From Candidatus Omnitrophota bacterium (GTDB lineage: Bacteria > Omnitrophota > Gorgyraeia > Tantalellales > Tantalellaceae), in the NCBI GenBank assembly GCA_014728045.1, contig WJMH01000007.1, positions 62,001 to 126,000 on the forward strand: a stretch of 64,000 nt of DNA. Direction: 5' to 3'. Positions within the stretch are counted from its first letter, which is position 1. Each line of letters opens with the position of its first letter. The position numbers and the translations under genes are program-made. The notes under the pieces were generated by a model, which made no database searches, was not told the DNA's origin, and saw nothing but the letters and a program-made list of their open reading frames with translations. Of this stretch, positions 11,701-17,889 are shown in pieces.

Positions 11701-14700
11701 AACTTATAACGGCTGTCGCCTCCGGTATCGGTATTAGCAAGCTCTGTCCCCTCTATAACCAGAACCACGTTGGTGCCGCTGCCTACCAGCGTGATACCCC
11801 TGTCAGAATACACATAACCTTCAAGCTTGGCTCTAGCCCCGAAAACGACCACTGCCCCCGTGTAACCGTCGTCATTATTGCCGCCGTTTATCGAGTTAAG
11901 AGCGATAATATTCTCTCCTGTGTCATCCACCTCAAGGTCGGAAATATCCGTAAAGTTCACCGTCTGTTCGGATAACACTTTGAGCGTGAAACGAGTCACA
12001 CCATCCTGACTCTCAAGAACTATCTCGTTGCCGGACGCACCGGTCAACGCAAACGTCCCTTCCACCGTAAAGGTATCCCCCTCTTTGAACTTAAGTGTTT
12101 TACCTGCGGCAGTGCAGGAAAGACCGCTGAAAACCGTATCGCCCGTGATCGAACCTGTTCCCGATCCGTCAAAGATCACCGTATTGCCGTTATGCGTGAA
12201 AGTCCCCGAATTATCCCAATCCCCCCCGACCGTTATCGTCTCTCCGGAGGCGTCTAACCCGCCCGAAGATATGTTCAGGTCCCCGTCCACTTCTAGTGGA
12301 TCCAGCAACCCGTATGTACCCGTCCCGGTAAGAGTGAGATCGTTGAAAGCCGAACCGTTCGATGTTACCGAACGGCTACCAGAGCCTGTAAGCGATACCA
12401 CGGATGTCCCTGGATTGAAAGCCCCAGAATTGATCCAGTCACCCGTGAGGGTTATTGTGGAGCCGGAAGCCGCGTTAAGCGCCGATCCGGCGCCTATCAA
12501 AAGATCAGTCGAGTCAATATCGCCTCCGGGAGTAAAGATATCTCCGTCCCGGAGAACAAGGGATACGCCGCTGTCCAAGAGGAGGTCGTTCCCCGTAACC
12601 GAGTAAACGATATCGATATCGCTCAATGCTCCTTTTGCCGTTGCCAGATCCGCGTTCGACACCGGACCGGTTCTTTCGTGCCTTACTATCACCGAATCGC
12701 CGTAAATATCAAGATCTGTTATATCAAGATCCCCGGGAAGTGTCACAGATGCCCCATTTACCGCGTTATCGTTGATGTAGACAAGCGCGATCTCGGTCCC
12801 TTGCAAGATCAACCCTGTAAACTCATAGCGGCTCGACCCGTCGGTGTCGTCACTGCCTATGACAGACCCGTCGATCACGAGCACTATCTCTGACCCGGGA
12901 CCGATCAAGGTGACGCCCCTGTCCGTATAAACCAGTCCGGATAAGTTTATCGGATTGGCAAATATCCAGTATGAGCCGACCGGCCCTGTATCGTTATTCG
13001 TATTATCGATCGAGTTCTGGGCTATTATGTTGCTGCCGCCGTCATCGACATCCGAGTTCGACACGTCCACATAATCTACGGTCTGCTCTGATGCCACGGA
13101 GAATGTGAAGCGCGTGGAGCCATCCTGACTGTTCAGGACTATCTCATTGCCCGAAACGCCGGTAAGAGTGAGCGTGCCGTTGAATGTAAAGATATCCCCC
13201 TGCATGAATTCAAGGGTCTTACCCTCGGTTGTGCATGTGAAATTGTAAAATACAGTACTTCCGGTTAACTGCGACGTTCCGGCACCATTAAAAGTGACCG
13301 TCCCGGAATTGGCTGACCAGGTTCCCGTATGTGTCCAGTTGCCGGAGACGGATATATTCGCTCCCGGATCGGGTTTCATTATTCCGTTCGTGCCGATAGA
13401 CACATTGTTGTATGTATCGCCGGTCGAAGGAGACCACTGCCCGTCAGTTACCGAAAGGTTATTTATTACGGTCTGAGCGGCATTAGGATCAACGTCTATC
13501 GAATCGCCAGGTGAAGAGGCGGTATTGTTTATTGTCAGGTTATACCAGGTATTCGTTCCCGTTATCGCCTGGGCTGCCGAACCGTTAAAGACCGCCGTGC
13601 CGGAATTGTGGGCAAATGTGCCTCCTGTCCTGCTGAAATTGCCGCTTATGTTAAGACTGCCTGCCGGAGCGGTAAAACTGCCTCCGGACTGGCTAAAATT
13701 CCCGTTAACGGTAACATTTGTAGCCCCGGAACCGCCCACGAACGTGCCTCCGGCCTGCTGGAAGTTATTGGCCGTTATGCTAACACCCGTATTCTGGGTT
13801 ATAGTACCTGTATATCCGGCCTCTATTATGAAGTCACCCCCCGACCAGGACCCTACATTATCTATAATACAATCATCCCCTGATGTACCGTTAAATCTGA
13901 CTTCGTCCGTTCCTGTGGGGAGTGCATTCCCGGACCAGTTCTGGTTCCTGGACCAATCATTGTGCACCGGATGCCCCCCGTCCCAAACAGGGTCGATATC
14001 AAGATTAACATTATTCCCCGCGTTAACGCCATCGGGGATTATGACCGTATCCAGGGCATGGCAATCGCTCCCATTTACCTTGTCGAGCGTGTAATTTTCG
14101 GACTTGACATCAAGAAACCAAGCTGAGCCCTTTTCATGCGACCTCAGTTTAATGTAAAATTCCTCCGGCCCCTGGTCAGGAGCACCGATTATTCTTAAAT
14201 CGCCCTTGAAAGTATATGTCTTACCCGGATGAAAATAGATCTCTTTGTCCGGAATAAGACATTCGAAGTTATGGAAGGTTATATTTCCGTGCAAATGGAC
14301 AGGCTCATCCCCCGTGAGGCGGACATTTTCCGCTTCGAGGACGAGGTCGGATCCTTTTTTATACCCGACAGCACCCCAGCTGTCGAGGGTGGTGTGAGGG
14401 TCGGGACCCCTGATGAAAATTGTAGACCCGAGCCCCCAGATCTCTGATACGTTTATATCACCCTGTATTCTGTGAATATAAGTGAGGTTGGCAGAAATAC
14501 CCACAGGATTGTCGGGCGTACCTATACGGCGGGCAACGATCTTTGCCTGGTTTGCCGGTATCAAGACCCCGGGGGCCGTGTCCATGTCTCTGTTCGTCTT
14601 TATAGTTATATTGTGTGTTTTTATGTACGTAACCTTCCCGAATCCGCTGCCCTCGATAGCAACGGCATCCTCAAGGATCTCTATTATTTTATCTATGTAT

Positions 14701-16097
14701 ATATCACTGTCATTATCATGCACCAGGGTGGTTAATGCCCCGGTATTAATGTCAAAGTGTCCGGCCTCAAGTTCGATATTTTTACCCGGCAAGGGCACCG
14801 GATCGATCTGAACGATACTGCCCTCCCGGGCTTTGAGTTTAACTTCTCCGCTGGATGCATAAAGAAGCTTATCTCCCCGTTCGGTATGAAGAGAGGTGAT
14901 ATTTTCGCCCCTTTCGACCTTATTTATGCGCATATCGCCTTTTGAGTGAATATATTCCGGGCTTCCCGTTATGCTATCAGGCATCCTTCTGGCACCAATT
15001 TTGATGGCCCCCAACTCCGAAATTAAGGTTTTGAGGCTCATTTCACCGGAACCGTCAATATAGATATCTCCCTTACCCGTAGCCTCGATAATTCCCACCA
15101 CCTGAGTGAAACTGCCTTTTCCGTCACCGTCACTATCGGCGAAAAGGTCTATGTCACCTCCATATGCCTTTATATCGGCAAGGATATTCACATCTTGCTC
15201 TGACTTTACCTCAACGGCCGATGCCTCTATTTCGGTGGCTACATTAACATTACCGCTGGCGGTAATACGGACCACTCCGTCCTTCTTTTCTATCCTGTTC
15301 GCGGAAACACATCCTTCAAGATTAATTGCATTGCGGAATACATCTGTAACATGTTCCGCCTTGAGAACAACTGTACCAGCCTCAAGTTCGCCGGTATTCT
15401 TGATCTGGTCTGTTATCGGATTGCCCTGGTGATCAAGTATATTTGATGCTGTCTTCTCGAGTATAGCTACGGAGATAAGACCGTTCCCGGCAATATCAAG
15501 CTTGATCGCGTCCCCGGCAGCGAGAACGATCTTTCCTGCGGGTGCGATGATTTTCCCGCGGTTTTCGATAGCACCCGCTATCAATACCCCGAAACCGCCT
15601 TCGCGTATATTGATCTTACCCTCGTTCAAAAGAAGGCCATCAACTTCTTCTTTTGTGAGTTTCTTGAAAACGTGTTTTCCCGAAAGAAAATCGGAATCGG
15701 TAATATCCCTAGTGGAAAGAACAAGGCTCTGCACGTCTACATTCGCGTTGGGGCCGACATATACCCCGGACTTATTCACGAGAATGAAGATGCCGTTACA
15801 CTCGAGTCTTCCCATGATTTCGCTGCGCGAAGACCCAAGAACCCTGTTCAGAACCTTGGAATCGACCTTGGGAAGAGAAACTATAACTGATTCGTTCTCT
15901 GCTATATCAAATGTGGAATAATTGATGATAGTGTTATCGGCAGCGTCTATGCGCATGGTATTATCGGAAACATTAACTTCCGCCTTGCCTGAGACCACTT
16001 CATCCACCTTGGGAAGGGCATAGAGAGAGGTGGCGAACGCGATAACGATCGCGAGCACGAACACCGGTATTTGTAAAATACGCCTGTGATCTGCCAT
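2763..16097 (-). CDS. Giant TpsA-type exoprotein with DUF2341-LamG modules
   Basis: A 4,444-residue secreted protein. The start is set at ATG 16097: GAGG lies nine bases upstream and the product begins with a signal peptide (MADHRRILQIPVFVLAIVIA, cleavage near SLYA). An in-frame ATG at 16136 lies inside a terminator hairpin and is unlikely. Residues ~25-225 resemble the filamentous-haemagglutinin secretion domain (INYSTFDIAENESVIV; GIFILVNKSGVYVGPNANVD; LVLSTRDI). Then come beta-rich Gly/Asn/Thr/Ser repeats. Three segments like VYTDRGVTLIGPG lie near residues 1056, 1426 and 2166. Five modules, each a DUF2341-like domain (PNGYSYRKLV type) followed by a LamG/concanavalin-like domain ending in EFNNQDDPGSF-type sequence, begin near 1667, 2482, 2995, 3446 and 3960. 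No cell-wall anchor or PEP-CTERM tail is seen; it ends DNVDWNITP. A surface adhesin or matrix protein, possibly carbohydrate-binding, is the likely role. Export would use the adjacent TpsB, and expression is under the upstream c-di-GMP riboswitch. Confidence 0.9.
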   Translation of the reverse strand: MADHRRILQIPVFVLAIVIAFATSLYALPKVDEVVSGKAEVNVSDNTMRIDAADNTIINYSTFDIAENESVIVSLPKVDSKVLNRVLGSSRSEIMGRLECNGIFILVNKSGVYVGPNANVDVQSLVLSTRDITDSDFLSGKHVFKKLTKEEVDGLLLNEGKINIREGGFGVLIAGAIENRGKIIAPAGKIVLAAGDAIKLDIAGNGLISVAILEKTASNILDHQGNPITDQIKNTGELEAGTVVLKAEHVTDVFRNAINLEGCVSANRIEKKDGVVRITASGNVNVATEIEASAVEVKSEQDVNILADIKAYGGDIDLFADSDGDGKGSFTQVVGIIEATGKGDIYIDGSGEMSLKTLISELGAIKIGARRMPDSITGSPEYIHSKGDMRINKVERGENITSLHTERGDKLLYASSGEVKLKAREGSIVQIDPVPLPGKNIELEAGHFDINTGALTTLVHDNDSDIYIDKIIEILEDAVAIEGSGFGKVTYIKTHNITIKTNRDMDTAPGVLIPANQAKIVARRIGTPDNPVGISANLTYIHRIQGDINVSEIWGLGSTIFIRGPDPHTTLDSWGAVGYKKGSDLVLEAENVRLTGDEPVHLHGNITFHNFECLIPDKEIYFHPGKTYTFKGDLRIIGAPDQGPEEFYIKLRSHEKGSAWFLDVKSENYTLDKVNGSDCHALDTVIIPDGVNAGNNVNLDIDPVWDGGHPVHNDWSRNQNWSGNALPTGTDEVRFNGTSGDDCIIDNVGSWSGGDFIIEAGYTGTITQNTGVSITANNFQQAGGTFVGGSGATNVTVNGNFSQSGGSFTAPAGSLNISGNFSRTGGTFAHNSGTAVFNGSAAQAITGTNTWYNLTINNTASSPGDSIDVDPNAAQTVINNLSVTDGQWSPSTGDTYNNVSIGTNGIMKPDPGANISVSGNWTHTGTWSANSGTVTFNGAGTSQLTGSTVFYNFTCTTEGKTLEFMQGDIFTFNGTLTLTGVSGNEIVLNSQDGSTRFTFSVASEQTVDYVDVSNSDVDDGGSNIIAQNSIDNTNNDTGPVGSYWIFANPINLSGLVYTDRGVTLIGPGSEIVLVIDGSVIGSDDTDGSSRYEFTGLILQGTEIALVYINDNAVNGASVTLPGDLDITDLDIYGDSVIVRHERTGPVSNADLATAKGALSDIDIVYSVTGNDLLLDSGVSLVLRDGDIFTPGGDIDSTDLLIGAGSALNAASGSTITLTGDWINSGAFNPGTSVVSLTGSGSRSVTSNGSAFNDLTLTGTGTYGLLDPLEVDGDLNISSGGLDASGETITVGGDWDNSGTFTHNGNTVIFDGSGTGSITGDTVFSGLSCTAAGKTLKFKEGDTFTVEGTFALTGASGNEIVLESQDGVTRFTLKVLSEQTVNFTDISDLEVDDTGENIIALNSINGGNNDDGYTGAVVVFGARAKLEGYVYSDRGITLVGSGTNVVLVIEGTELANTDTGGDSRYKFSNLSVSSGDAILVYIDDATVEGNTVTSAISANMSGVDIYGDTLTVRHENAGPASNVLLSSAKGALADTEILYTVTGPDLSVNTGTDLLVWQSDSFTPAGEVSADNIFIQNAAVLDIEGNDLSASGSLDNEGIFRLTGGQTITGLTMDTDSGLVEYTGNGVYSGLAAGDSYYDLTFSGYGVWALDNDLDINGDLLLEAGGVWPNGYSYRKLVVIDSSLVAGNLADFAVLLSFIDPELATTANGGNVTSANGFDIILTDSNNNQLDHEIESYDPVTGQVIFWTRAPSLSGSTDTTFFLYYGNSAVTTSQENVNGVWDSDFQGVWHMDETSGTMADSTSNGTDGTPRNGLDQTAAGKIGGGSLFAGGNDYVALDNFFYTGTGYPAVTFSAWINTADGGNQIIGSYDRNEFWRLEVNGRAGTGEIGWDVMTEAGQQDFGSNSRVDDGTWHHVSGVYDNGDVIIYIDGSVDNSTTRGSTLGRGKTRYGYLGVGSESSSFDANKGPTNYFNGSMDEARLSNSARTPQWIETEFNNQDDPGSFHSVSATGAEASATLDTGTYNVSVAEDLTAEGDNIIGSGTFVFDGTAPSDITGGITFHNLSSTTPGKTLRFKEGEKFTVNGALTLTGSVSQDVVLDSQDGVSQFIIKVDSPQTVDYVSVSNSDVDDAGSSITANNSAPGANVDIGPTGSYWIYPGLSFINVSGDVYSDLGSTLIGSGVNIVILVNGTDRGNTDTNGSSRYTFTNIPVFADQGLMVYINNNAVDGNTVTMPEDSDIVDLDIWGGAVMVRHEDAGPISNVELASAIGSLSDVDILYSASGNDVTVVSGPDFIVRQNYTYAPGGDLTCEDILIQSGAVLNGASGGFINISGDMVNGGTYNAITSTVVFNGTGQQNLTSGGAQFYGLRVTNTSSAGLVLADDLSISGPIEVYTDGVLDLSDKNVTSTGSVVSNEGRIKLDGGQTITGLTMDSDSGEVRYVGNGTYTGLAAGNAYYDLTFAGGGEFTLNADLDVNGDLIFATSVPWPNGYSYRRLVTIDSSYIDADLEDFPFLFSLTDSELANILNGGHLTEDSGYDLIFTDLAGAQYDHQIEYYDNTSGKIIAWVKIPTVTSASDTTFYLYYGNSSITTSQENINGVWDGKYEGIWHLDETSGSVLDSTSNGNNGTPDFTFPGLQDYQGIVDGAVFCDNNDDDFIVIPDDNSIGNNGMSALTFSMWIYPEDNTDFYDLGGTSDGWNGDGYNLYLRGGNPGEEYAFTINTRFGGLDYIRAGSIVTGEWHHLAGTYDGGTMRLYLDGAEIGNNTAPAGDTTNNGSDLYIGVIDLEPDYSFGGIDEVRIAQEAMSPEWIAAEYDNVKTPSAFSSAGSEETPIGVLHTVNYNVNVAGDLVNSGDGLDGNSNFIFDGTAKQEITPGSFTFYDLNIVNQSSDGVQMMDDLIVTNIFNIETDGVLDVKGFNITATGASFSNDGTLKLHGGQTVTGLVMDTDSGTIEYTGDNYYTGLLLGDDYFNLSFSGVGVYILDADLNVAGDLSLKGTAGIPWPNGYYYRKLITINSSQVNETLVNYPVLFSVTDPSLATVANGGEVTSSTGDDIVFTDQNGNSLDHEIEAYDPSTGNVIAWIRVPNLSDAEDTMIFMYYKNSSVTTPQEDPAGTWGGAYIGVWHLDEKSGTVVDSSAFFNDGTENISPNSNMDAAGIIDGADNFDGTDDYIDFGTLFNQNTGTVSFWMKPDSTFGTSSAETQGIVGMYVDGNDNFSIALRGADYASGDGTTGNIQVKMEESGAQYISSTTNTWNAGQWYHVGVAWGNAETYVFVDGAQENSVAANQDFSGQAAFEIGRTTFDTFNVSGDQTRYLDGTLDEVRFSTTRKTEGWMSTEYNNITSPGTFYAMGDQAEASPKVDCGSYAVTVNGNFSQVDSHFVASSGQVVLDGDFVRTGGIFEHNSGTFVFNASDTDNVLDPNGATFNDVTFANTSTYSLDSDIDIDGALTFAGASGYTGIKVINIDPSLVAEDLTDYPLLVNMTDSDLRTMANGGSVTSAEAYDIVFTSEDGTAYDHEIEYYDPATGTVIAWVKVPNVSASLATTVHLRYGNDRITSSTEDPSGLWGVDYQGVWHMDDTSGLVADSTQNMNDGTVFAFTIGEVDRSASGQIGTGDEFTLESNPGNPGYILIGDNAGLDITGELTLSAWVYADALGGIRSIIAKGSTLTEINYSLAVQGTELSFGYVNGGQQQYVTSGAGLTTGQWYYVASTYNDSLDNASVFVNGARLVNSSATNPLVTNDGYLNISAYSVPAVSRYGWEGTLDEVRIQDVARSPGWVETEYNNQSSPGTFYSVTDQPSAVTTIHFNGGDMKLATDFSGDGADFTSGAGGALVLDGSVAQSFETFNLSFPGLKVLNASGTPISLDKDTTISGAIEIGPGAVLDLVDFDLDATGSTFSNDGKLRLEGSQTIIGLTMDSDSGEVEYYGDDLYTGLVAGNNYYDLTFTGGGTYQLTADLDVNNNLTLALDDWYDVNWSHRTKIAVDSAKVPETVEDFILYVDLSQFGPDFFDAVKSDGSDIVVTSFDGVTVLKRELVSIDKDAQTGELWFKADRISASADTSFYVYAGNVTADLSNDTDLWSGAYRGVWHLEDDENDSTSAARHLTNNGAGSAAGILGQGRDLENGSYLEDPDAGSYINGMKSFTLSLWAKSDVTGVDKGIVTCGDPDADGLEIHGIGLRYDAEGQDGGGSDVIRGSVGVLGYPDKSQVRIESADSAQSTSWQNLVLTWSRGEEAALYIDGAATAPTYNTPPRTTTLFGATKLLIGKGVLDTGGTDGWDGLVDEVKLLDTARSANWILTEFNNQSDPGTFFSADAQAGSIDIGTTGYNITIGGDLDTTAGGFSGSGTITFDDASRISNILGDTIFYNLTCSTAGKRLFFEAGSTQTIAGTLTIIGASGNPVYLASTSPGTPWYIDPQGSRSVNYVNVSDSVNVSGTVINATDSVDGGDNVDWNITP

Positions 16098-16125
16098 TTC
16101 TGCCAACCTCACTCCGTTCAAATAC

Positions 16126-16155
16126 AAAAAACCCATGTACCTAGGTCCATGGGTT
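16126..16155 (-). terminator. Intrinsic terminator, expression platform of the riboswitch
   Basis: On the minus strand the arms AAACCCATG and CATGGGTTT enclose GACCTAGGTA and run into TTTTTTG. It lies about 16 bases after the aptamer and 30 bases before the exoprotein start codon. That is the arrangement expected for transcriptional on/off control by the aptamer. Confidence 0.88.
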
Positions 16156-16170
16156 TACAATAGTTCGTCA

Positions 16171-16255
16171 ATTCGCAACTGACTACCGTAGCCTTCAGGC
16201 CTTAGGCTCTAGAGCTTTGCGTCCCCCGCTTTCACGGGTTTTGCCCTAATCGAAT
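16171..16255 (-). promoter_or_regulatory. Cyclic di-GMP-I riboswitch (GEMM-I aptamer)
   Basis: Read 5' to 3' on the minus strand, the closing helix ATTCG (16255-16251) / CGAAT (16175-16171) encloses the GEMM-I landmarks. These are AGGGCAAA; a stem CCCGT-GAAA-GCGGG with a GNRA tetraloop; GGGACGCAAAGC; a GCCTAA receptor strand with GGCCTGAAGGC; and ACGGTAG. The middle base of the AGGG triplet is G. In known GEMM-I RNAs this base distinguishes c-di-GMP sensors (G) from cGAMP-sensing variants (A), so c-di-GMP is the predicted ligand. An intrinsic terminator follows directly. Whether ligand turns the gene on or off cannot be read with certainty. Confidence 0.95.
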
Positions 16256-16304
16256 AAAAAGCAATGTATTCGCAAACTTTTATATCAAAATAACTTACAT
16301 ATCT

Positions 16305-16333
16305 ATTTTACCTTATGTCATTATGATAGTCAA
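16305..16333 (-). promoter_or_regulatory. Promoter of the riboswitch-exoprotein transcript
   Basis: On the minus strand TTGACT (16333-16328), 17 bases, then TAAAAT (16310-16305). A start near 16298 would give a leader of about 200 bases carrying the aptamer and the terminator. The rest of the 16098-16476 gap holds AT-rich sequence and no gene that I can support. Confidence 0.7.
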
Positions 16334-16456
16334 ACATATAGATAATATATTTTGCTGTCAAAAACGAGTTATAAAATGAACAGATCACTCGATTTCTAAC
16401 TATCTATATCTGTTGGGATTATGAAAAGCACATGCCTTTTTGTATTCCTAACGAGA

Positions 16457-16490
16457 CAAAGAAAAAATTTTATTCTTTATTTTTTCTTTG
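16457..16490 (-). terminator. AT-rich inverted repeat at the end of nfnB
   Basis: Perfect 12-base arms CAAAGAAAAAAT / ATTTTTTCTTTG separated by 10 bases and overlapping the nfnB stop codon. With T-rich flanks it can act as a weak terminator on either strand. Confidence 0.5.
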
Positions 16491-17889
16491 ATCTGAGGTA
16501 TTCATCGATCGATCGAGCGGCCCTTTTTCCCGCTCCCATAGCGGCGATAACGGTTGCCGCCCCGGTAACGATATCACCACCGGCGAATATGTCTTCAATA
16601 TTCGTCCTGCAGGTCTCTTCATCAGCGTCAATATTGCCCCATTTGCCGAGTTTGAGATCATTTATCGTATTTACAAGAACTGGGTTCGGGGAGTTACCTA
16701 TCGCGATTATGACCGTATCCATATCCATTTCATATTCGGAGCCCTTTACCGGAACAGGCCTTCTACGTCCGCTTGCATCCGGCTCGCCGAGTTCGTTCTT
16801 TATACACACGAGCTTCTTGACCTCGCCCTTTTCATCACCGATGATCTCAACTGGCGTGGTCAGAAGGTGGAATTCAATGCCTTCCTGCTGGGCGTGATGT
16901 ATCTCATCTATCCTCGCGGGCATCTCTTTCTCGCTGCGCCTGTAAACGATATAAACCTTTTCCGCACCGAGACGCAAAGCGCTCCTGGCCGAATCCATTG
17001 CAACATTACCGGCGCCGACAACGGCTACACGTTTTCCGACATTAACGGGTGTATCGTATTCGGGGAACTTGTAGGCCTTCATAAGATTGACCCTAGTGAG
17101 GAACTCATTCGCCGAATAAACACCGTTCAGGTTCTCGCCCGGGATACCCATGAAATTCGGAAGCCCCGCGCCGGTTCCGATAAAAAAGGCTTTGAACCCT
17201 TCATCCCTAAGCTCTTCAATGGTCTTTATCTTGCCTATTATATAATTGCACTTGATGTCCACGCCAAGCTTCTTGATACTTTCGACCTCATCCATGACTA
17301 TGTCCTTAGGGAGCCTGAACTCCGGGATCCCGTAAGTCAGCACCCCGCCCGGCTTGTGAAGAGCCTCGAAAACAGTGACATCATAGCCCATTTTGGCAAG
17401 ATCCGAGGCACACACCAGCCCTGCCGGACCGGCCCCTATGACACCGACCTTCTCTGGCTTATCATGTTCGGGTGCCTTCTTCTCGATCGCCTTCTGCCTG
17501 TTCTCCCTCTCCCAGTCCGCGGCGAATCTCTCAAGCGCGCCTATATTGATGGGCTCACCTGTCCTTGCCAGGACACATTGGGCTTCGCACTGGTCTTCCT
17601 GGGGGCATACCCTGCCGCAAACGGCGCCGAGATTATTGGTCCTTTTGATGATCTCTATGGCCTCGGCGAACCTTTTCTCCTTGATCGCTTTTATGAACGC
17701 GGGTATATCCACCTCAGCCGGGCAGCCGGCAACGCACGGAGCCACCTTGCACTGAAGGCATCTTGATGCCTCCCTGACAGCTTCCTCTTCGCTGTAGCCC
17801 CTGGGCACCTCGTTGAAGTTCTTGACGCGCTCCTCGGGGGACTGCTCTCTCATCTCTACTTGTTGTTTTTTTTCAGGCCTATCTTGCAT
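16477..17889 (-). CDS. nfnB: NADH-dependent ferredoxin:NADP+ oxidoreductase, large subunit (NfnB; GltD-like)
   Basis: 470 residues. In Nfn complexes the large subunit binds FAD, NADP(H) and two [4Fe-4S] clusters and takes part in flavin-based electron bifurcation. It belongs to the family of the glutamate synthase small subunit, but the partner immediately upstream identifies it as Nfn. Cluster ligands are visible as C44/C47/C52/C56 (CLQCKVAPCVAGC) and C91/C95/C101/C105 (CGRVCPQEDQCEAQC). FAD binding is at GAGPAG (152-157) and NADP(H) binding at VVGAGNVAMD. The start at 17889 lies inside nfnA (34-base overlap) with GAGG upstream; a second ATG (MREQSPEERV) directly after the nfnA stop is an alternative. 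Without its partner it would be called a glutamate synthase-like oxidoreductase. Confidence 0.9.
   Translation of the reverse strand: MQDRPEKKQQVEMREQSPEERVKNFNEVPRGYSEEEAVREASRCLQCKVAPCVAGCPAEVDIPAFIKAIKEKRFAEAIEIIKRTNNLGAVCGRVCPQEDQCEAQCVLARTGEPINIGALERFAADWERENRQKAIEKKAPEHDKPEKVGVIGAGPAGLVCASDLAKMGYDVTVFEALHKPGGVLTYGIPEFRLPKDIVMDEVESIKKLGVDIKCNYIIGKIKTIEELRDEGFKAFFIGTGAGLPNFMGIPGENLNGVYSANEFLTRVNLMKAYKFPEYDTPVNVGKRVAVVGAGNVAMDSARSALRLGAEKVYIVYRRSEKEMPARIDEIHHAQQEGIEFHLLTTPVEIIGDEKGEVKKLVCIKNELGEPDASGRRRPVPVKGSEYEMDMDTVIIAIGNSPNPVLVNTINDLKLGKWGNIDADEETCRTNIEDIFAGGDIVTGAATVIAAMGAGKRAARSIDEYLRSKKK

Noticed and set aside
3173-15921. Many open frames of 60-200 codons on both strands inside the exoprotein gene
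   Set aside because: They are shadows of a repetitive, biased coding sequence; none has a ribosome binding site plus recognisable protein features.
2763-16097. Possible PEP-CTERM or sortase-type anchor at the exoprotein C-terminus, suggested by TIGR04073 neighbours
   Set aside because: The C-terminus (DNVDWNITP) has no hydrophobic segment or basic tail, so it is not an exosortase substrate.
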